Shown in pieces: positions 50,323 through 58,612 of a DNA stretch of 64,000 nucleotides. Position numbers and translations under genes: made by a program. Origin of the DNA: Nonomuraea spiralis (GTDB taxonomy: Bacteria > Actinomycetota > Actinomycetes > Streptosporangiales > Streptosporangiaceae); assembly GCF_014648435.1 (NCBI RefSeq), contig NZ_BMRC01000002.1, forward strand, positions 496,001 through 560,000, given 5' to 3'. The notes beneath the pieces were generated by a model. That model did no database searches and was not told the origin of the DNA. It worked only from the letters and a program-made list of their open reading frames with translations. Numbering within the stretch: the first letter of the stretch is position 1; the number at the start of each line of letters is the position of its first letter.

Positions 50323-50652
50323 GTGACGACCCAAGAACATGACGCGTCGGTTTATGAACAGGTACAGGAGAGCAGTGAGTTCCAGGAGTTGAAACGGCGT
50401 TTCCGCCGCTGGACCTTCCCCATGACCGTGGCCTTCCTGGCGTGGTACCTGCTGTACGTGGTGCTGTCCGGCTGGGCCCGCGACTTCATGGGCATCAAGC
50501 TGCTCGGCGACATCAACGTCGGGCTGATCTTCGGTTTGCTGCAGTTCGTGTCGACGTTCCTCATCGCCTGGGCGTACGCGCGGCACGCCGAGCGCAAGCT
50601 CGACCCCATCGCCGACAAGCTCCGTCACGAGGTCGAGGAGAAGACGCAGTGA
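50323..50652 (+). CDS. DUF485 (YjcH-like) membrane protein
   Basis: 109 residues from GTG 50323 (TGGAGG 5 bases upstream). The core is 'ELKRRFRRWTFPMTVAFLAWYLLYVVLSGWARDFMGIKLLGDINVGLIFGLLQFVSTFLIAWAYARHAERKLDP', with two membrane helices. DUF485 genes precede acetate permease genes in many bacteria; here the stop overlaps the symporter GTG by 4 bases. Confidence 0.93.
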   Translation: MTTQEHDASVYEQVQESSEFQELKRRFRRWTFPMTVAFLAWYLLYVVLSGWARDFMGIKLLGDINVGLIFGLLQFVSTFLIAWAYARHAERKLDPIADKLRHEVEEKTQ

Positions 50653-52289
50653 GCTCTACGACGCTGGGGATGATCCTCTTCCTCACCTTCGTCGCCGGCA
50701 CCCTGGCGATCACGTTCTGGGCCAGCCGCCAGACCAAGACGGCCGCCGACTTCTACGCGGGCGGCCGGTCCTTCAGCGGCGTCCAGAACGGCCTGGCGAT
50801 CGGCGGCGACTACATGTCGGCCGCCTCCTTCCTCGGCATCGCCGGCATCATCGCGGTCTCCGGCTACGACGGGTTCCTGTACTCCATCGGGTTCCTGGTC
50901 GCCTGGCTGGTGGCGCTGCTGCTGGTGGCCGAGCTGATGCGGAACTCCGGCAAGTTCACCATGGCCGACGTGCTGGCGTTCCGGATGAGCCCGCGCCCGG
51001 TGCGCACGGCGGCCGGCGTGTCCACGATCGTCGTCAGCATCTTCTACCTGCTGGCCCAGATGGTCGGCGCGGGCGCGCTGGTCGGCCTGCTGCTCGGCAT
51101 CACCAGCGAGGCGGGCAAGGTCTGGACGATCATCGGCGTCGGCGCCCTGATGATCGTCTACGTGGTGTTCGGCGGCATGAAGGGCACGACCTGGGTCCAG
51201 ATCGTCAAGGCCGTGCTGCTGATGACCGGCGCCGCGCTGGTGACGCTGCTGGTGCTGGGCAAGTTCGGCTTCAACCTCTCCTCGCTGCTCGGCCAGGCCG
51301 CCACCACCAGCGGCCCGAAGGCCAACCCCGGCAACTTCCTCATCCCGGGCCTGAAGTACGGCACCGACGCCCAGGGCCTGGCGGGCAAGATCGACCTGAT
51401 CAGCCTCGGTCTCGCGCTGGTGCTCGGCACGGCGGGCCTGCCGCACATCCTCATCCGCTTCTACACCGTCCCGACCGCCAAGGACGCCCGCAAGTCCGTC
51501 CTGTGGGGCATCGGCATCATCGGCGTGTTCTACCTGCTGACCCTGGTCCTCGGCTTCGGCGCGGCGGCCCTGGTCGGCAAGACCGACATCCTCAAGGCCG
51601 ACAAGGCGGCCAACACCGCCGCCCCCCTGCTGGCCCAGAAGATCGGCGCCGACATCTTCGGCGACGTCGGCGGCACGATCCTGCTCGCGCTCATCGGCGC
51701 CGTCGCCTTCGCCACGATCCTGGCCGTCGTCGCGGGCCTGACCCTGGCCTCCTCCTCCAGCTTCGCCCACGACCTGTACGCGCACGTCTTCAAGCGCGGC
51801 AACGCCAGCGAGCGGCAGGAGGTCGTCGTGGCCCGCGTCTCGGCGCTGGTCATCGGCGCCATCGCGATCGGCCTCGGCATCCTGGCCCAGGGCCAGAACG
51901 TGGCGTTCCTGGTCGCCCTGGCCTTCGCCATCGCGGCCTCGGGCAACCTGCCGGCGATCCTCTACAGCCTGTTCTGGAAGCGGTTCAACACGGCGGGCGC
52001 GGTCGCGGCCATCTACGGCGGCCTCGGCTCGGCGCTGATCCTGGTGATCTTCTCGCCGGTGGTCTCGGCCCCGCCGCCGCCCGCGGGCACCGCGGTGACC
52101 GCGCTGATCCACGGCGTGGACTTCCACTGGTTCCCGCTGAGCAACCCGGGCATCGTCTCGATCCCGCTCGGCTTCCTGTTCGGCTGGCTGGGCACCGTCC
52201 TCAGCAAGGAGTTCAACGCCGCCAAGTACGCCGAGATCGAGGTGCGTTCGCTCACCGGCGTCGGCGCGGAGAAGGCCACCGAGCACTGA
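50649..52289 (+). CDS. Cation/acetate symporter (SSS family)
   Basis: 546 residues from GTG 50649, about 13 membrane helices. Characteristic ActP segments: 'SRQTKTAADFYAGGRSFSGVQNGLAIGGDYMSAASFLGIAGIIAVSGYDGFLYSIGFLVAWLVALLLVAE', 'FTMADVLAFRMSPRPVR', 'FGGMKGTTWVQIVKAVLLM' and 'TAGLPHILIRFYTVPTAKDARKS'. Na+-driven uptake of acetate or a related short-chain acid. With the DUF485 gene it forms a two-gene operon ending in a strong hairpin. It is paralogous to the symporter at 45202, but lacks an adjacent two-component system. Confidence 0.94.
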   Translation: MSSTTLGMILFLTFVAGTLAITFWASRQTKTAADFYAGGRSFSGVQNGLAIGGDYMSAASFLGIAGIIAVSGYDGFLYSIGFLVAWLVALLLVAELMRNSGKFTMADVLAFRMSPRPVRTAAGVSTIVVSIFYLLAQMVGAGALVGLLLGITSEAGKVWTIIGVGALMIVYVVFGGMKGTTWVQIVKAVLLMTGAALVTLLVLGKFGFNLSSLLGQAATTSGPKANPGNFLIPGLKYGTDAQGLAGKIDLISLGLALVLGTAGLPHILIRFYTVPTAKDARKSVLWGIGIIGVFYLLTLVLGFGAAALVGKTDILKADKAANTAAPLLAQKIGADIFGDVGGTILLALIGAVAFATILAVVAGLTLASSSSFAHDLYAHVFKRGNASERQEVVVARVSALVIGAIAIGLGILAQGQNVAFLVALAFAIAASGNLPAILYSLFWKRFNTAGAVAAIYGGLGSALILVIFSPVVSAPPPPAGTAVTALIHGVDFHWFPLSNPGIVSIPLGFLFGWLGTVLSKEFNAAKYAEIEVRSLTGVGAEKATEH

Positions 52290-52309
52290 CCTCCCACTTC
52301 CCGACGTAC

Positions 52310-52344
52310 ACCGGGGCCCGGCCTGCCACAGGCCGGGCCCCGGT
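52310..52344. terminator. Strong bidirectional hairpin terminator
   Basis: accggggcccggcct (52310-52324) pairs perfectly with aggccgggccccggt (52330-52344), 15 base pairs with a 5-base loop. It lies between the symporter and the convergent APC permease, whose stop codon starts at its edge. Confidence 0.85.
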
Positions 52345-53831
52345 CAGCGGGTACGGGCGTGTGCCCGGCCGACCAGGTACAACAGCGCCCCGACCGCGAG
52401 CGAGGCCAGGGCGATGCCGCCGACCAGCCAGAACCAGGTGCCGTACGCGACGCGGGCGCCGAGCAGGGTGACCGTGCCGGCGTCGTTGGAGATCAGCGGC
52501 GTCCACGAGCCCGACAGGGTGGCCACCACGCCCACCAGCGAGGCCAGCGCGCCGACGATCGAGGCGGCCCAGAACACGGCGGGCGAGGCCAGCCGCCGCG
52601 CCTCGAACTGCGTCCGGTAGCGCCGCAGGATGATCAGCACGTCCACGAACAGCACCACGATCGACAGGCACCAGATCACCGTGACGGCGGCCTGCAACAC
52701 GTTGTAGACCTCGGTCTGGGCGTCCGCCGGCGTCGCCGACGCGAACGGCACCACGACGAACGCCGCCACCGTGAACACCGCCGCCAGCACGGTCTGGATC
52801 CAGACGGCCACGTCGGGCACCTTGTGGGCGTTGACGTGGCTGACCACGGCGGGCAGCCGCCGGTCCAGCCCGGAGACGAAGATCAGCCGGGCGAAGGAGT
52901 AGTCGTAGACCACCGTGATGACGAAGAACATGGCCGCCAGCAGCAGCGCCACCAGCCGGCCCGCCCACTCGCCGAGTCCGACGCCCACCGCCTGCGCGAC
53001 CGCAGTGACCCCGGCCGCCCGGTCCGGCGGCACCGACACCATCACGCCCCACGTCGCCGCCAGGTAGGCGACCATGACCGCGAGCGAGCCCCACAGCAGG
53101 TAGCGGGTCACCGCGCGCTCGTGGCGGATCTCCACGCCCATGTTCAGCGGCACCTCGACCCCCAGCAGGGCCAGCACCGCCAGGCCGAAGAAGCTCCAGT
53201 TGGCGAAGTTGACGCCGTGCTCGGCCGACGGGCTCCAGGCGGCGAAGTCCCACGGGTCGGTCGCCGGCGGGTTGCCGCGCAGCAGGTGGACGACCCCGGC
53301 GGCGAACATGAGCACGATCGCCAGCCCGTAGGCGACGAAGACCGCGTTCACCACGTTCTGCGTGAGCCTGAACCGCAACACGGCCAGGACGGCGGCCAGC
53401 ACCAGGATCAGCACGATGATCCCGCCCTGCGCCTGCACCGGCAGCTCGCCCAGGGCCGGGAACACCAGCCCCAGGAACGACATCGTCAGCGTCCCCGTGG
53501 CGACCATGACCAGCACGCCCGGCCACCACGCGCAGAACCCGGCGAAGAACCCCCAGAACGGCCCGAACGCCTTGCTCGTCCACAGGTAGATCGACCCCTC
53601 GCCGGGGAACATCACGCCGAGTTGCCCCGTGACGATCGCGCACGGCACGAGGAAGAGCGCGAACGCGATGATCCACCAGCCGAAGGCGGCCGGACCGGCG
53701 CTCTGGATGACTGCGGCGTTCGTGATGAACAGGACGATGGCCACGAAGATCGCGACCATGTCGAAGGTGGTCAGCACACGGGGCAGGATCCCGCCCGCCA
53801 CCCGCTCGGACAGCAGCTCGTCGTCGGTCAT
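52344..53831 (-). CDS. APC-family amino acid/polyamine permease
   Basis: 495 residues from ATG 53831; 12 membrane helices. Family features: 'ILPRVLTTFDMVAIFVAIVLFITNAAVIQSAGPAAFGWWIIAFALFLVPCAIVTGQLG', 'FPGEGSIYLWTSKAFGPFWGFFAGFCAWW', 'VEVPLNMGVEIRHERAVTRYLLWG' and 'VYDYSFARLIFVSGLDRRLP'. The 'FPGEGSIY' loop is a variant of the PxxGGxY motif of APC transporters. Substrate unknown. The in-frame start at 53900 would add an Arg-rich extension; ATG 53831 fits the family better. Confidence 0.9.
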   Translation of the reverse strand: MTDDELLSERVAGGILPRVLTTFDMVAIFVAIVLFITNAAVIQSAGPAAFGWWIIAFALFLVPCAIVTGQLGVMFPGEGSIYLWTSKAFGPFWGFFAGFCAWWPGVLVMVATGTLTMSFLGLVFPALGELPVQAQGGIIVLILVLAAVLAVLRFRLTQNVVNAVFVAYGLAIVLMFAAGVVHLLRGNPPATDPWDFAAWSPSAEHGVNFANWSFFGLAVLALLGVEVPLNMGVEIRHERAVTRYLLWGSLAVMVAYLAATWGVMVSVPPDRAAGVTAVAQAVGVGLGEWAGRLVALLLAAMFFVITVVYDYSFARLIFVSGLDRRLPAVVSHVNAHKVPDVAVWIQTVLAAVFTVAAFVVVPFASATPADAQTEVYNVLQAAVTVIWCLSIVVLFVDVLIILRRYRTQFEARRLASPAVFWAASIVGALASLVGVVATLSGSWTPLISNDAGTVTLLGARVAYGTWFWLVGGIALASLAVGALLYLVGRAHARTR

Positions 53832-53945
53832 GGCCCGGCCTCCCGCACGCAGGCGGATCGTCTCCCCTGCCAAGGTCTGCCCGCACGCCCGCGCCGTCAA
53901 GCGGCGGGCGGGTGCGCGCCGTCGAGCGGAAGCCCCGCGGTGAGG

Positions 53946-54563
53946 TCAGCCTCGCCGGTCGTGCACCTCGACGGACAGGTGCGGCCACGCCCGGGACGCC
54001 GGGTCCGCCACCGTCACGGGCGCGGCGGCACGCAGGTCCGCCCGCGGGAGGAAGCGGACGCCGGTGCCGGTCGTGCCGTCGCCGGCGATCGGTTCGAGGT
54101 CGCTCAGCGGCAGGCCGTGCTCGTACCGGCGGGTCCAGGAGCCGTTCAGGCGGCGGTTGGTGTGGACGAGCCACTCGCTGAGGGCCGCGACCACGGACAT
54201 GCCCCGGCGCGGATGGCCGTCGGGCAGCGTCCGCGCGCCGGGGTGGTCGAAGAAGCGCAGGTCCCTCGTCGCCATGATCGGTTTCTTGACGGGCCGCCCA
54301 TGCTCGTCGAGGCGGGTGTCGGTGCCCCGGCCGTCGTCGGTCACCTCGACGGAGCCGTCCGGGTGCAGGACGACGGCGCAGCGCCCGCCGCCCCGGCTCT
54401 CGGCCTCGTCGGCGGCGTACGCGACGACCTCCAGGACCAGGTGCGCCACGCCGCCGGGAGCGAACTCGCCCGGACGCCGGCGGATGTCCGCGAGGTGCTC
54501 TTCGTCCACGCCGCCCGCCCAGTCGTGCGTCGTGTTCCGCCAGGAAGCCCGTGAGACGTTCAT
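53946..54563 (-). CDS. Stand-alone GyrB-like GHKL ATPase domain protein
   Basis: 205 residues. It resembles only the N-terminal ATPase domain of type II topoisomerase subunit B: 'IRRRPGEFAPGGVAHLVLEVVAYAADEAES' (N-box region with a non-Asn residue at the catalytic position), 'VEVTDDGRGTDTR' (G1 box), 'HPRRGMSVVAALSEWLVHTNRRLNGSWTRRYEHG' (G2 box and GyrB-like strand). The transducer and TOPRIM domains are absent. I know such short GyrB-like proteins as a recurrent actinomycete family of unknown role; being monocistronic with a good start, it is not simply a gyrB fragment. Confidence 0.8.
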   Translation of the reverse strand: MNVSRASWRNTTHDWAGGVDEEHLADIRRRPGEFAPGGVAHLVLEVVAYAADEAESRGGGRCAVVLHPDGSVEVTDDGRGTDTRLDEHGRPVKKPIMATRDLRFFDHPGARTLPDGHPRRGMSVVAALSEWLVHTNRRLNGSWTRRYEHGLPLSDLEPIAGDGTTGTGVRFLPRADLRAAAPVTVADPASRAWPHLSVEVHDRRG

Positions 54564-54596
54564 CGCGGAAAGTATGCCAAGCGCGGGCGGCGGTCT

Positions 54597-55214
54597 CTAC
54601 GCGGCCAGTGAGCCGAGGTGGGCGCGGACGACCTCCAGGCAGTCGTCCCCGCTCACCAGCTCGGGGCGGAGCACGGCGTTCACGCCCAGCCCGTCCACCA
54701 GCGACGACAGCCGCTCGGTCTCCACGTCGAGCCGCAGCCCCGGCCGCAGGACGCCACCGGACCCCAGGCGGGCCAGCACGAGGCCGACGAACTCGCGCGT
54801 GCCCACCGCCGCCCGTCCGGCCAGGTCGCGCAGCGCGGGATCGGTCCGGGAGGCGGCGGCGAAGTCGAGGAACACGGTGACCTCGGCCCGGCGCGGCGCG
54901 TCGAGGGGCAGCAGCTCGCCCAGCAGCCGGGCGGCGAGCTCCAGCCGCTCGGCCGGGGACAGCGCCGCCGGGTCGCCCGTCTCCTCGACGGCCGCCTGCA
55001 GCCGTCCGGCCACCCGCTCGATCATCGAGGCCATCGCGAAGCGCATCAGCTCCTGCTGGGTGGCGAAGTAGTGGCGCAGGGAGCCGATGTTGAGCCGGGC
55101 CTCGGCGGCGACGGTGCGCAGGGAGGCACGTTGCAGCCCGTCGCGGACGACGACCCTGAACAGGGCGTCCACCACCGCGCGACGGCGTTCGACGGGATCG
55201 ACCAGTTTCGGCAT
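54597..55214 (-). CDS. TetR-family regulator, probable repressor of the arginine deiminase gene
   Basis: 205 residues. HTH at about 27-52: 'LQRASLRTVAAEARLNIGSLRHYFATQQELM'. C-terminal BetI-like domain. It is divergent from the secreted deiminase gene at 55285, with an AT-rich 70-base gap that contains inverted repeats. The layout suggests direct repression of that gene and autoregulation. Confidence 0.9.
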   Translation of the reverse strand: MPKLVDPVERRRAVVDALFRVVVRDGLQRASLRTVAAEARLNIGSLRHYFATQQELMRFAMASMIERVAGRLQAAVEETGDPAALSPAERLELAARLLGELLPLDAPRRAEVTVFLDFAAASRTDPALRDLAGRAAVGTREFVGLVLARLGSGGVLRPGLRLDVETERLSSLVDGLGVNAVLRPELVSGDDCLEVVRAHLGSLAA

Positions 55215-55224
55215 CGCTTTTTTA

Positions 55225-55270
55225 TATCACGGCTGTGCTAGCTTGGATTTATCCCAGCCGTGATAAATCC
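55225..55270. promoter_or_regulatory. Operator region between TetR and protein-arginine deiminase genes
   Basis: ggatttatc (55245-55253) and gataaatcc (55262-55270) form a 9-base perfect inverted repeat with an 8-base centre, 14 bases before the deiminase ATG. A second pair, tatcacggctg (55225-55235) and cagccgtgata (55255-55265), matches perfectly over 11 bases with a 19-base gap and overlaps the first. The gap is far more AT-rich than the rest of the window. Confidence 0.7.
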
Positions 55271-55284
55271 CGGGAGGCCGTACG

Positions 55285-57159
55285 ATGCCCATCAGGACGA
55301 CCGCCACGCTCTGCGCCGCGCTGGTCACGCTCACCGGAGCCCCGTCACCCGCGCCCCCCACCGCGCCCACTGCCGGGCCCACTGCCGGGCCCACTGCCGG
55401 GCCCACTGCCGGGCCCACTGCCGGGCCCACTGCCGGGCCGGTGCTGCTCGCCGACGCCGACCACGACGGGGAGGTCGACGCCGCGCCGGGCACGGGAGAG
55501 GCGATCTTCCTGCCCAACCTCGACGACAGCGAGCGCCGCTGCCGGGTCTCCGAGGCCGACCTCGACGCCCCCGGCGACGCCGCCGACGTGCGGCTGGCCG
55601 CCTGCCACGACGCCGCCGACGCCCGCGTGAACGGCGAGCGGGACGCGGCCGACCTGGCGCGGCTGCGGCTGCCCGCGATGCCCGGCCTCGGCCCGGCCGC
55701 CACCGCCCGGCTGAGCGTCGACGCCCCCGGCAAGGTACGCCTCTTCGCCCGGCACGCCGGCGACCGCCGCGCCTCGGACTTCCGCCCCGCGCTGCCCGAG
55801 GGCGGCGGCCTGCTCACCGCCGCCGACCTGCGCGCCGGCCTGGAACTCGGCGTCGAGGGACGCGACATCGTCCGCGACGCCGCCCGCTGGGACGGCCGGG
55901 TCACGATCACGCTCACCGTCACCGACGGCCCGAGGAGCGCCACCGCCCGCGTCCGCATGCGCGAGGCGCCCCTTCTGCTCCAGAACGACCTCCAACCGGC
56001 CGTCGAGGTGCTGGCCGCCAGGCCGGGCGCCGGACCGGGCGCGCCGCCCGAGCTGCCCTTCCCCGACGGCCTGCCGGGCGGCTGGCCGGAGTTCGCCCGC
56101 GACCTGCGCGCCGCCGCCCGCGCCGCCGGGACGCCCGCGCCCCGGTTCGTCACCGGCACGTCCCGCTGGTGGAAGGACACCTGGTGGCAGGACGTCTTCG
56201 AGCCGACCACCGCCTCCATGCCCGCGCCCGGCGGCGTGCGCGTCATGCGCGTCCTGGTCCGGTCGGGCAACGTCCTGGACCTGGGCGCGGACACCGCCCC
56301 CACACCCCGGCCGATGGCCCGGCTGCTGTTCCGCGAGCTGCGCGGGCCGGGGGTCGCCGTGGTGCAGCAGCTCACCCTCACCCGCCGCGACCACCTCACC
56401 GACCTGCGCAACTCCACCGGCAACGTCGAGTCGCTCCCGCCCTACGCCGGCCACCCCCACGGACGGCTGGTCTACGGCACCGGCCGCACCCGCCGCCCCG
56501 ACCCCGCGTTCGTCCGCCTCCTGACCGGCATGGGCCAGGGACTCCAGCCGCCCGTGACGCTCGACACCGACTGGCTGCTGGTCGGCCACGTGGACGAGAC
56601 CATGCACGTCGTACGCGCCGGGAACGCGCGTGGCTGGACCCTCCTGGTCGCCGACCCGCGTACGGCCGCCCGGCTGCTGCGCCGGGCCGGAGCCGCCGGA
56701 GCCGGGCCCACCAGGTTGTTCCCCGGCTCCCGCACCGTCGGGGAGCTGCTCGGCGACCGGGCGTTCCTGGCGGCCAACGACGCGGCGGCCGGGCACATCG
56801 ACGCCCAGCTCGACACCATGCTGACGGCCACGGGGCTGCGGCCTTCGGAGATCGTCCGGGTGCCCGTGCTGTTCGGCGCGAGCGAGATCGAGCCGTCGTT
56901 GCTGAAGGCGTACACGCCGGGCATCCCCAACGGGTTGTCGCTGACGGACCGCGAGTTCGCCGCGCCCGACCCCCACGGGCCGGTGGTGGGCGGCCGCGAC
57001 CTGTTCCGGCAGGCCGCGCGGGACGCCCTGGCGGCCCAGGGCGTACGGGTGCGGTGGGTGGCCGACCTGTCGTGGGCCCACCTGCTCGGCGGCGAGGTGC
57101 ACTGCGCCACCAACGCCCTGCGCGACACCAGCTCCACCGCCCGCTGGTGGACGCCCTGA
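55285..57159 (+). CDS. Secreted protein-arginine deiminase (PAD family)
   Basis: 624 residues, GGGAGG before the ATG. Short signal peptide, then a Pro-Thr-Ala-Gly repeat linker, then an Ig-like/PAD middle region and a C-terminal PAD catalytic domain. Catalytic residues known from human PAD4 (D350, H471, D473, C645) have counterparts here: Asp303 in WWQDVFE, His435 and Asp437 in LLVGHVDET, Cys607 in GGEVHCATN. PADs convert peptidyl-arginine to citrulline with Ca2+. The N-terminal 'DADHDGEVDAAPGTGEAIFLPNLDD' is Asp-rich and EF-hand-like (a possible Ca2+ site). Exported, so it probably acts on extracellular proteins. Confidence 0.85.
   Translation: MPIRTTATLCAALVTLTGAPSPAPPTAPTAGPTAGPTAGPTAGPTAGPTAGPVLLADADHDGEVDAAPGTGEAIFLPNLDDSERRCRVSEADLDAPGDAADVRLAACHDAADARVNGERDAADLARLRLPAMPGLGPAATARLSVDAPGKVRLFARHAGDRRASDFRPALPEGGGLLTAADLRAGLELGVEGRDIVRDAARWDGRVTITLTVTDGPRSATARVRMREAPLLLQNDLQPAVEVLAARPGAGPGAPPELPFPDGLPGGWPEFARDLRAAARAAGTPAPRFVTGTSRWWKDTWWQDVFEPTTASMPAPGGVRVMRVLVRSGNVLDLGADTAPTPRPMARLLFRELRGPGVAVVQQLTLTRRDHLTDLRNSTGNVESLPPYAGHPHGRLVYGTGRTRRPDPAFVRLLTGMGQGLQPPVTLDTDWLLVGHVDETMHVVRAGNARGWTLLVADPRTAARLLRRAGAAGAGPTRLFPGSRTVGELLGDRAFLAANDAAAGHIDAQLDTMLTATGLRPSEIVRVPVLFGASEIEPSLLKAYTPGIPNGLSLTDREFAAPDPHGPVVGGRDLFRQAARDALAAQGVRVRWVADLSWAHLLGGEVHCATNALRDTSSTARWWTP
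55366..55437 (+). repeat. Six tandem 12-base repeats coding for Pro-Thr-Ala-Gly
   Basis: The unit cccactgccggg occurs six times without mismatch inside the deiminase gene, just after the signal peptide. It extends a flexible linker by PTAG units and is likely to vary in copy number. Confidence 0.92.
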
Positions 57160-57163
57160 ACGA

Positions 57164-57210
57164 GCCCGGCGGACCCGCCCGCCCACGGGGGACGGACGGG
57201 CCCGCCGGGC
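57164..57210. terminator. Bidirectional terminator between deiminase gene and conservon
   Basis: gcccggcggacccg (57164-57177) pairs with cgggcccgccgggc (57197-57210), 13 of 14 bases, loop 19 bases, between the two convergent stops. Confidence 0.6.
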
Positions 57211-57216
57211 GCCCGC

Positions 57217-57804
57217 TCAGCTTCCGACCGGCTCCGCGCGCAGCCGGGCCGAGTGCTTGACCAGGGTGATCAGTACCTCACGGCTGGAGTCCCGCTTCCG
57301 CGCGTCGCACAACACGATCGGGATCGACGGGTTGAGCTGCAGCGCCAGCCGCACCTCGTCCAGCTCGAACGTCGGCGCCCCCTCGAAGCAGTTCACCGCC
57401 ACCACGAACGGCGTCCCACGCCGCTCGAAGTAGTCGACCGAGGGGAAACAGTCGGCCAGGCGGCGGGTGTCGGCCAGGATGACCGCCCCCAGGGAGCCCT
57501 CGGCCAGTTCGTCCCACACGAACCAGAAGCGTTCCTGGCCGGGGGTCCCGAACAGGTACAGGACGTAGTCGGTGCCCAGGGTGATGCGTCCGAAGTCCAT
57601 CGCGACCGTGGTGGTGCGCTTGGCCTCCACGGAGGTCAGGTCGTCGATGCCCACGCCGCGGTCGGTCAGCACCTCCTCGGTGCGCAGCGGCCGGGTCTCG
57701 GACACCGCTCCGACCATCGTCGTCTTGCCCGCCCCGAATCCGCCGGCGATGAGAATCTTGATCGCCGTCGGCAGGCGCGGGCGCTCAGAGCGAGCGAAGA
57801 CCAT
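57217..57804 (-). CDS. cvnD: Conservon small GTPase (CvnD)
   Basis: 195 residues. Ras-like G-protein motifs: G1 P-loop 'ILIAGGFGAGKTTMVGAVSE', G3 'LFGTPGQERFWFVWDEL', and 'VVAVNCFEG' at the G4 position (N-x-F in place of NKxD, as usual in CvnD). In Streptomyces the cvn operons form a membrane complex resembling a G-protein-coupled receptor system. It overlaps CvnC by 20 bases. Confidence 0.93.
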   Translation of the reverse strand: MVFARSERPRLPTAIKILIAGGFGAGKTTMVGAVSETRPLRTEEVLTDRGVGIDDLTSVEAKRTTTVAMDFGRITLGTDYVLYLFGTPGQERFWFVWDELAEGSLGAVILADTRRLADCFPSVDYFERRGTPFVVAVNCFEGAPTFELDEVRLALQLNPSIPIVLCDARKRDSSREVLITLVKHSARLRAEPVGS

Positions 57805-58162
57805 CGAGCACCGCCCTGTACATCTTCATGTCATGCATGTCCACCTCGGATTGCGGTTCCTGGGCAGAGACGAGTTCGCGGTCGAACAGGTCGCCGAGCA
57901 GCACGCGGATCGTGCCGGCCGGGAGGTTCAGGTGCGCGGCTATCTCGGCGACTGACTTGGGTTCGCGGCAGAGCTGGAGGATGCGCAGGTGTTCGGGGTC
58001 CAGCCCGGCGTCGGGGCCCGGCGGCGGACCCACCGCCAGCGCCATGGAGATGAGGTCGAACTTGCCGTGCGCGGGCTGGGTCCGCCCGCGCGTGACGACA
58101 TAGGGCCGGATGATCTCCGGATCTATCCAGTGTTCGTCCGTGGGCTCTCCGGTGGTGTTCAC
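57785..58162 (-). CDS. cvnC: DUF742 protein (CvnC)
   Basis: 125 residues from GTG 58162, overlapping CvnB by 4 bases. DUF742 features: 'IRPYVVTRGRTQPAHGKFDLISMALAV', then a helix-turn-helix-like C-terminus 'CREPKSVAEIAAHLNLPAGTIRVLLGDLFDRELV'. It is the third component of the conservon. Confidence 0.93.
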   Translation of the reverse strand: MNTTGEPTDEHWIDPEIIRPYVVTRGRTQPAHGKFDLISMALAVGPPPGPDAGLDPEHLRILQLCREPKSVAEIAAHLNLPAGTIRVLLGDLFDRELVSAQEPQSEVDMHDMKMYRAVLDGLRSL

Positions 58163-58578
58163 CGGTCGCTCCTGGCCGCGGCCTCGGCGTTGCGCGCGCC
58201 TGAGGTGAGGTACTGGCCGACCCGCGCCACCAGCATGGCCATCTCGTACGCCACCAGCCCGATGTCGGCGTTCTGGGCGCACAACACGGCCAGGCAGGCG
58301 CGCTCGCCGGCGGTCGTGACGATCAGGAACTGCGACTTCCACTCCACGACCGTCTGCCGGACCTGCCCCGCGGAGATGTGGTCCGCGACGCCCTTGGCCA
58401 GGCTCTGCAGGCCGGAGGCGACGGCGGACAGGTGCTCGCCGTCGGTGCGCTGCAGACCGGCCGACGAGGCCATGAGCAGACCGTCGGAGGACAGCACGAT
58501 GGCGTGCTCGGCCTCCTTGATCCGGTCGATCAGGTCGTCGAGCAGCCAGTTGAGGTCAGTGCCCGCGCTGGGCGTCAT
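58159..58578 (-). CDS. cvnB: Roadblock/LC7-domain protein (CvnB)
   Basis: 139 residues from ATG 58578. Roadblock/LC7 domain: 'DLNWLLDDLIDRIKEAEHAIVLSSDGLLMASSAGLQ', 'FLIVTTAGERACLAVLCAQNADIGLVAYEMAMLVARVGQYL'. These dimeric proteins act as GTPase-activating partners for small GTPases such as MglA; here CvnD. It sits 34 bases after CvnA and overlaps CvnC. Confidence 0.93.
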   Translation of the reverse strand: MTPSAGTDLNWLLDDLIDRIKEAEHAIVLSSDGLLMASSAGLQRTDGEHLSAVASGLQSLAKGVADHISAGQVRQTVVEWKSQFLIVTTAGERACLAVLCAQNADIGLVAYEMAMLVARVGQYLTSGARNAEAAARSDR

Positions 58579-58612
58579 GTCGGGCCTCCCGTCGGGAGCC
58601 GGGCCGCGGCGC

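Noticed and set aside
50625..52286. 553-codon minus-strand frame opposite the acetate symporter
   Set aside because: Extremely rich in Asp, Arg, Gln and His with no domain; the plus strand clearly encodes a symporter.
53946..54563. Truncated gyrB pseudogene
   Set aside because: It has a clean start and stop, its own promoter-like region and a self-contained domain; short GyrB-like proteins recur in actinomycetes.
55366..55437. Possible CRISPR-like array
   Set aside because: The repeats are 12 bases, contiguous, in frame, and have no spacers. They encode a linker.
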